A stretch of DNA of 64,000 bases from Bradyrhizobium sp. CCGB01 (GTDB taxonomy: Bacteria > Pseudomonadota > Alphaproteobacteria > Rhizobiales > Xanthobacteraceae): contig NZ_JANADK010000001.1 in assembly GCF_024199795.1 (NCBI RefSeq), forward strand, positions 3,472,001 through 3,536,000, given 5' to 3'. The notes beneath the pieces were generated by a model that was given only the letters and a program-made list of their open reading frames with translations, did not search any database and was not told the origin of the DNA. The position numbers and the translations under genes are program-made. How positions within the stretch are numbered: position 1 is the stretch's first letter; every line of letters begins with the position of its first letter. Of the stretch, positions 28,701 to 37,700 are shown in pieces.

Positions 28701-31700
28701 GATGGCCCGCGACACCTTCGCCTACATCACCAACGCCACGGTCGGCGGCGTCCAGTCGTCGAGCCCGACGGCCGGCGCCGTTACCGTGAAGGCCAATGCC
28801 GAGCAGGATGCATCCTCGATCGCGACCGGGTTCAACACCGGCTCGGTCGGGCTGAACGTCTTCCAGGCCACGACCGAGGCCTATGTCGACGGCGGCGCCA
28901 CGACAGCCGCCTCACTGACCGTGAACGCCAACAATTACACCGGTATCTTCTCCGCGAACGGCTCCGGCGCCTATGGCAGCCAGGCCGCGATCGGCGCGGC
29001 ATTCCTGGTCCAGGTCTCGTCGAACCGGACCGAAGCCTATGTCGGCGACGAGTGGCACTACCAGGGCAATGGCGCCGCACACACGACCGCGCTCAATTTG
29101 AGTGGCGCGCTGAACGTCCAGGCGCTCACGAAGAACCGCTTCGAGGCCTATTCGGTCGGCGGCGCGCTCTCGACCGGAACGGCGGCGATTGCCGGCATGG
29201 CCAATATCGAGATCGCCAACAACACGACCATCGCGGGCGTCTACGACACCACGCTGCAGTCGGTGACGGGCGGGGCGGCCGGTGCCGTCACCATCAATGC
29301 GACCGAGGACGTTGCGATCAAGGAGATCGCGGGTGCGCTCGCGGTCGGCGCCAGCGGTGCCGGCGTCGGCATCGGCGCTGCGGCCAATGTCCTCGTCTTC
29401 AAGAGCCAGACCACGGCGGAAAGCCGCAACAGCGACCTGAACTCGTCCGGCGCGATCAATGTCGGCGCGATCAGCACCAAGGAAGTGCTGTCCTACGCGG
29501 TCACCGTGGGTGCCGGCGGCAGCGTCGGTATCGGCGCGACTGTTGGCGTCATCATCATTGGCACCAACACCGCCGATCCGGATACGCAGGGCGAGCAGAC
29601 CGGCCAGCTCAATCAGGGCGGCAACGGCACGATCGCGGCTGTCAATGCCAGGACCAGCACCAGCCACGGCAGCGACGCGGTCGCGAGCGGGACGGCCGGC
29701 AATCCGAGCAATGCCAACGCCACCTCGACCTACGACGTCAGCACGGTGCTGACCGGCGGCAATGACGGCGTCACCGCGCAGATCGCGGGCGGCAACGTCA
29801 CGGGCACCGAGGTCAATGTCGGCGCCACCAGCGCCAACGCGAACAAGATGTACCTGCTCGGCGCCGGCTTTGCGAAGAATGTCGGTATCGGCGCCGGCAT
29901 CGGCTACACCAGCGTCAACAGCAGCGTGCTCGCAAACCTGAGCGCGATCGTCTCCGCGCCGACTGTGAACGTTGCCGCGGTCGTCAAGGACGCCACCACC
30001 GGACCTTATGGCGGCAAGACCATCGACACCGAGTCGATCGCCGGCGGTGCTGCGCTCTATTTCGGCGCGCAGGCGGCCGTTGCGGTCGGCAATGTCGCCA
30101 ATACCGTGACGGCCCAGCTTGGCGGCCAGGTCACCGGCACTGGCGGTGATGGCGTTGCCGTCATGGCAATGGATTCCTCGACCCAGGTCGTCTTCACGGG
30201 CGGCGTCAGCGCCGGTGCCGCGGCTGTCGGCGCTTCCGTCGCAACGGCCGGACGATCGAGCTCGGTGGCCGCGAAGGTGTTGCCGAATGCCGTCGTCGAT
30301 ACGTCGACGCTCTCGGTCGGGGCAGCCGGCGCTGGTAAAATGTCCTCGACGGCGACGGCGCTCGGCGGCGGCATCCTCTCCGGCGTCGGTGCGGATGCCG
30401 AGGCTCACGAGAATTCGACCGTTAAGGCCGAGATCGGCTCCGGCTCCACGATCACCACGTCCGCGACCGATGCCGGCACGATGGTGACGGCGTCGATCAC
30501 GCCCAATCTTTCGAGCGAGGCGATTGGCGTCTCGGTGGGTGGTGGTGCCGTCGGCGTCGCCATCGCCCAGTCGACGGTCGGAGCCATTGTTACGGCCGAT
30601 GTCGGCGACAACGCGATCTTCTCGGGCGGCGCGCTCGGCGTGACCGCCATGGCGCTCGTCCCGATCATCGGGACGCAGAACAATCCTGACGGAACCACGA
30701 CAACGCTCTATGGCACCACGACTTACGCCTATGCGCTCGCCGGCGGTGGCGGCTCGCTGATCGGCGCGCAGGGCAGCTGGGCGAGGGCGTCGGAGAACGC
30801 GACGGTCAGCGCCTATGGCGGAGTCGGGATCCGGCTTCCCAATGCCGACGTGGTCATCGCGGCCGAGAATGACAGTGCCCAATATGCGAAAGCGACCGGT
30901 CTCTCGACCGGGTTCCTGGCGCTGGGTGCGACCGTCGCGCAGACGTCCTCGAGCGCGCACACCTACGCCTATCTCGGCGCGCCCGCGGACATGGATACCC
31001 TGGGCCATGCCAACTACACCGGCATCCTTCAGATCACCGCCACCGGCAAGGACACCAACGTCTCCGAAGCGCTGGTCGGCGCGGGTGGCACCTATGCCGG
31101 CGCGGCGGCGGTCGCCACGACCAGCTCGACCGCGGTCACCAACGCGCGGTTCGACGGCGGCACGACCGATGATACGCTCTATTTCGGCGGTCTCAGCGTC
31201 AAGGCCACGCACACCACCAATTATTTGGCCAACGGCGACGCCTATCAGGCGTCCACGGCCGGTGTCTCCGCCGGCAAGGCGCAGAACGACGTCACCTCGA
31301 CCACCACCGCCGAGATCGGAACGCATCTGATCATCAATACGGATGGCGGCGATATCGTCGTCATCTCCAACGACATCGTGAACCAGGCCGGCGGCGGCGC
31401 GCGTTCGGGCTCCGGCGGTTCGTTCTCGGGCGCGGCGGCGCTGAGCGACTCCCATGTCACTCAGAACGTCACCACCAATATCGGCGCCGGGACGATCCTG
31501 AGCCTCAACGGCGATCCGCGGGTTTCGACGGGCGTGATCGACATCGAGGCCTACAACACGCTGAACACCGTGGACACGGCGAGCCTGGCCACCGCCAGCT
31601 TCTTCGCCGGCGGCGGTGCCGAGTCCAATATGACGGCGAACGCCACGCTCCAGGTCAACATCCATGCCCGCGAGCTGTTCAGCGTCGGCAAGATCTTCAT

Positions 31701-34700
31701 CGGCACGGCGGCGAAGATGTCGGCGTCCAATTATGCCAATGCCAGCCTCTACGGCGCGATCGCCGGCGTCGGCGCCAGCACCAATAGCTGGGTCCACGCG
31801 GATCAGGATGTCACGGTCGACAGCGGCACGACGATCCAGGCCTGGCGGGATATCAATATCTTCGCCGGCATGTCGGGCGACACCATCACCTTCAGCAGCA
31901 TCCAGGCGACGGCGACGACGGTCGTCTACAACAACACGGCGATTCCGATCTCCGCCTTGTACCGCGGCAGGGCGAATGCCAGTGGCGACAGCAGCCTGAC
32001 GCTTGCCGACGGCTCCCGCGTACTCGGCGTGCGCGACATCTATCTGGGCGCCACGCAGGGGCAGGTCACCGCCTCCGGCAACGGCAGCAACTACAATCCC
32101 TATCTGGACATCTTCAGCGCCAAGAACAGCGACAACCACAGCCACACCAGCGGAACCGGCGACGTCGCGCTCAACGGCCTAGTGGTGGCGGGCATCAACA
32201 GCGACCTGACCATCCTGATCGAGCTCGGTGCAAGCGCGCCGACCCTGAGCACGACGAGCCCGTACTCGTCGCTGTCATCGACGCTCGAATACGTCGCCGA
32301 CGTCGATCATTTCAGCCCGGTGAAGAGCTGGAACCACCAGACGGTGCAATACACCATCGTCAGCAGCTTCAATCCCTACGATAACATCGTCAACCAGCTC
32401 ATCACCTTGACCGGCCTGACCGACGCGCAGGTCCGGGCCCAGCTCGCGACATCGACGACCGCAAATCCCACCACGATGGCGCCGGCCGGCGCCGACGCGA
32501 CCGGGGACATCCAGCGCCAGATCAACGCGTTGATCCAGCAGGTGCCGTATACCTCCAATGCCAGCGGCAACGCCTTTGCGTTCGGCGACATGCTGGTGTC
32601 CGCCGGCAACGTCTCGATCCTGGCGCAGAAGCTGACCGGAAACAGCCTCGCCGGTCACTCGGCGCCGGCGGTCATCGCGCGCGGCTCGCCGTTGATCAAG
32701 GTCGAGAACCGCGGCCTCGACTTCATGGATTTCGCGAACCTCACGGTCACGGATGTGACCGGCGGCAACATCACCTATCGCCAGATCGACCATGTCGATC
32801 CGGATTCGCATTCCAACGTGACCTTCACCGCCACGCCGAGCGCGACGCCGATCATCGACATCTCGGCGACCTACAACCGCGTCGATCCCGACAGCGGGCT
32901 CGGCGTCGACGGCAGCGGCAACCAGCTGACCCGCAAGCCCGACATCTATTTCGACGGTATCGTCACCAACGAGGGTGGTCTGCTCAAGATCACCAACAAT
33001 CTCGGCAGCATCGTCGCCTCGCAGTCGCTCAATGCCGCGACCATCCAGATGGTGGCACCCAACGGCTCGTTCGTCTTCCTCGGCGGTATCGGCAGCTTCT
33101 ACAACTCCAACCATGACGTCACCGCGCAATGGGCCGGTGTCCAGTACAAGCCGGCGAGCAACGATACGCTGACGGCGGTGATGGCGGCGGCGACCTTCCT
33201 CGGCGCCTATGGCGACTACAATACCGCCCCGCATATCGCCGCAGGCGGCAACCACCCGTATTTCTATTACTGCTGCGTCGACGGGAATTCCGGCGTTCAG
33301 CAAACGGCTGCCAACAGCACAGTCTTCACCGCGCGCATGCTGATGACCTATTACGACGGCCTGTCGCTTTATTCGGCGATCTTCCTGCCGATGGGCAACG
33401 GTACGCCCAACGGAGGCGGCGGCAGTGTGGGCAGCACCGCCACGCTCGCGGCGATGGAAGGGCCGACGGTCCAGCCGATCGTCACCGCGCCGTGGGAGCG
33501 GGACACCTATGCTGGCCAAGGCGTCTTCAGTAACTCGACCTATGACTACACAGTGACGTCCACGGATGCCCAGGGCCACACCGTCACCGAGAATCGCACG
33601 GCCACGTATTACTCGCCGTTCAATTGCGCGGGATGCGGAGCCTACTTCCAGGTCGTCAATATCCAGAACGACGTGATCACGCCGAGGACTGCGAACACCA
33701 ACGCAAGCACGAACTGGGCCTCGACCACGCCGTCGGGATACCAGAACCCCGTGAACGAGCCCTTCATTCTCGGCAAGGCGATCATCATTTCGGCGGGGGT
33801 CATCAACGTCAACGGCCTCATCCAGAGCGGTACGAGCAGCAACTACTCGGTCGACATCGGCGGCTCTGCGTTGTCCGCCATCAACGACCTCAAGACCCGC
33901 AACAACGGAGCCGACTTCCTCCAGGCCCAGGCCAATGCGCGCAACGGCAGCTACTACGACATCACATCTGCCGTGACGAAGCAGGTCGACACCGACATCA
34001 AGATCGGCGTGCGGTACAACGCGCTGACCGATCAGGTCCTCGTCAACGGTGTGGTGCAGGGCTCGGGCGGCTATGTCTATCTGAACGGCAAGATCATCTC
34101 GACCTCGACCGACGGCACGCCTCAGGGCACGATCGCGGTCAAGGGTGGTGCCGGCTCGATCACAGTCAACAACTCGACCGGGCTGCAGCTCGTCACCAAC
34201 ACCATCAACACCGGCGTCAGCGCGCCCAGCGTGATCCAGATCGTCGATCAACTCCAGCAGCAGACGACGTGGTACGTCTACAATCCCTCCGCGGCGGGCG
34301 CTCAGCAGGTGTCGACGTACCGGACGGCCGGCGTCAATGCGAGCACTTACACCGCCGGGATGCTGGCCGGCATGAGCGGGACGGCGGGCATCCAGTACAC
34401 CGTGAAGCCCAACATGTACTATCAGTGGGTCGACACGGCGACGCTGGATCGTCCGGCGACCAGCACGCAGTTCGACTATGGCTGGCATTACACGCCGAAT
34501 GCGCAAGGGGAGAACTGGACCCGCACCGTCAGCCTGGTCGAGAACGTGATGCAGGCCACGGGCGGTGGCGGCAACACCGGCCAATTGCAGACCGCGAACT
34601 TCCAGGAAGTGATCACGGCGACCGGCGGCTATCATAACGGTGGCTACAACACGACGGTTGACAAGTGCTGCGGTGCGGACGGGCATTACAACTGGTATCA

Positions 34701-37700
34701 GCAGATCTACGATCACCTGACCCTGACGCTGACCAACACGGTCAAGGCGTCGAACCCGATCAACATCCAGTTCAGCGGAGGCGGCGCGAGCACGGTCAGC
34801 GTCAGCTCGAACTCCGGCATCGTCATCAACGGTCCTATCAACAACCTTTCGGGTAATACGACGGTCATCGCCACCGGCGCCAATTCGGCAATCACCTCCG
34901 GCGCGAACGCCAACAATCCGATGATCTCGGGCAAGAACGTGACGCTGCAGGCCGATGGCGGCATCGGCTCGCTCGGCGCGAACGGCGTTCCTGTCCAGGT
35001 CCAGGTCTACGGTGGCAGCCTGACCGCAACCTCGATCGACCGCGACATCGCGATCGCGGCCGTCGGCTCGCTCTCGATCAACCAGGTGGCGGTCAATTCG
35101 GGTGTGTCCGGCCGCGCGCCGCAGGGCAGCGTCTTCATCTCGGCGACCGGTGACATCAACTCGGCAGCCCCGTATAACGCCGCGAACCCCGTCGTGATCG
35201 GCAAGAACATCGAGATCAATTCCTCCGGCGGCGCGATCGGTGCGACGAGCAGCGTCGTCAACAATGCGTCCACGCTGACCAACATCAATCCGCTGGTGAT
35301 CCAGGCGACGGGCACGACGCAGTCCGACGGCACCGTCGATGGCGGCGTTCTCGAAAGCGCCTCGGCCACCGGCACCTACATCGTCCAGTCGAAGGGCGAT
35401 TTGCGGATCGGCACGATCCAGTCGACCGGCGGGCCGGTCTTCCTGGCGGCAGCCGGTTCCGACGGCAACCAGGCCAGCATCCTGAACGGCCGGGCGGCAG
35501 TTGGTATCTCCGCCGCCGAAAGCGCGCATCTCCAGGAGGTCTGGAACAACCTCAACCTGCTCAACGGCAACCCGGCCACCGCTGCCGTCAACAGCTACCA
35601 GTCCATGGTGACGGCGGCCTACAACGACTACTTCCAGCTCAAGAACATTGCCTTCGCGAACGGCACCTACAATCCGACCTCGGTGGGCCTGACGGTGTTG
35701 CGGGCGCAGGTGGCTGCCAAGCTCGGCATCGATCCGGCGAACGTCTCGACGACGCAGATGAAGGTCGAGGCCACGACCAGATACCTGAAGGACCAGTTCC
35801 TGCTCGGCAAGATTTCGACGGCTGAGCTCCAGAGCGGGTTGACGACATTGCTCGGAAGCGCACCCACGGATGCGCTGGGGACCGTGTTCGGCAGCACGCT
35901 CTCGTCCGGCCTGTTCACGAGCCTGTTCCAGGGCGTGGCGGCGGCCGATCAGCGCCTGCCCACCAACGCCGCGCTGCAGGCGGCGCTGAACACCTACAGC
36001 GCGACCTACAGCTACACGCTTGCGTCGACCGAGCGAGTCTACAGCATCATCACCGCGGGCTCGCAGTGGACGCATGACCAGCTCGCCTACACGGTCTCTT
36101 CGTCGGCCGTCGGCGCGACACCGCCGCCGATCGACGACAACGTCATGGCCAATATCAGCGCGAACCAGATCATGCTCTACGCGCCGCGCGGCTCGGTCGG
36201 CAATTCGGCTGCGCCCCAGGTGTTCTCGTTCACCAGCGCCGATTCCTCGTCGCTGACACCGGAGCAGAAGGGATTGCTGGCATCCGCCGGTCCCGGTCAG
36301 CTCACGGTCAGCGCGGTCACCGACCCGACGACCCATGTCACGACCTATACGGTCAGCCTGTCGCAGCAGAACCTCGTCGTCCTCGACAACGCGACGGCGG
36401 TCTCGGCCAAGGCGCTGTCGAATATCTATCTCGGCAGCAAGAACAGCCTGACGCTCGGCGGCGTCACCGCAAACTACGGCCCGATGACGGCGGCGAGCGC
36501 CAACGGCATCGAGGTGACCGGCCGTGGCGACGTCAAGCTCCACGCCGTGAACAGCATCATCGCCGGCATGACTGGCCCCGCAATATCAGGCGATATCGCC
36601 AACCTGACCCTGATCGCCGAGCACGGCAATATCGGCGCGCCCTCGGGAACGGCCGGAAGCAATCCGGCGAACAACGCGAACGCGCTCCAGATCGCCTTCG
36701 CCGACCCGGCCAACGATCAGCTCGACCAGGTCTCGTCGGGGCAGGGCATCTACATCAAGCAGACCACCGGCGATCTCATCCTCGGCAACATCGCCGCCGG
36801 CAACGATATCCAGCTCGCCGCGACCGGCAGCATCTATGCCGAAGCCGGCTTCACCGACCGTTCGGCGATCCACATCCTGGGCACCGACCTCGACCTGCGC
36901 GCCGGCGGCAGCATCGGCTTCAACGGCTCGACCTTCCAGCCGCTGCAGGTGAACATCTCGGGCGCGGTGACCGGTTCTGCCGTCGGCGATCTCAGCATCC
37001 TCGCGGTGACAGGCGATCTCGTGGTCGGCACCGGCGGCGCGTCTGGGACGTTGACGGCCGGCGGCGCGCTGACGGTCAATGTCGCGCGCGGCGCGCTCAC
37101 CATCAATACCGACATCACCAGCGGCGGCCTGATGCAGCTGCTCGCCAACCGCGGCATGACCTTCGCCGCCGGCACCAGCGCGGCGCCGGTGGTTGCGACC
37201 AGCAACACGGCCGGCGTGACGCTGGTGGCCGCGACGCTGTCGATGGGCGCCTATTCGGCCATCAACGCGGCCGGCCCGATCTCGGTGACCACCACGGGTG
37301 ATGCGACCATCGGCCAGTTGAACTCGTCGCTGTCCTATGCGGCGGCCGCGAACGCCCCGTCGATCGTCGTCACGGCGGGCGGCGTCGCTTCGCTGGGCGC
37401 GCTCATCGACAATGGCGACGGCCAGACCAAGTTCGTGGCCTCCGGTGCGGGCGCCGAAGTGTCGCTGAGCGCGTCGAACGGCATCGGCAGCACGGCAAAC
37501 CGGTTTACCGTCAACGCCGCGCGGCTCTCGGCCAGCGCCAGCGGCGGCAGCATCTACCTGAAGGCACTGACTGAAGCCGAGGTGATCCTGCTGTCCGCCG
37601 TGACTGGCAACGTGGATATCATCGGCACCGGCGGGCTGACGCTCGACCAGGTGGCGGCGGGCACGGCGACCGGCGCAAGCGGCAGCTTCAGTGCTATTGC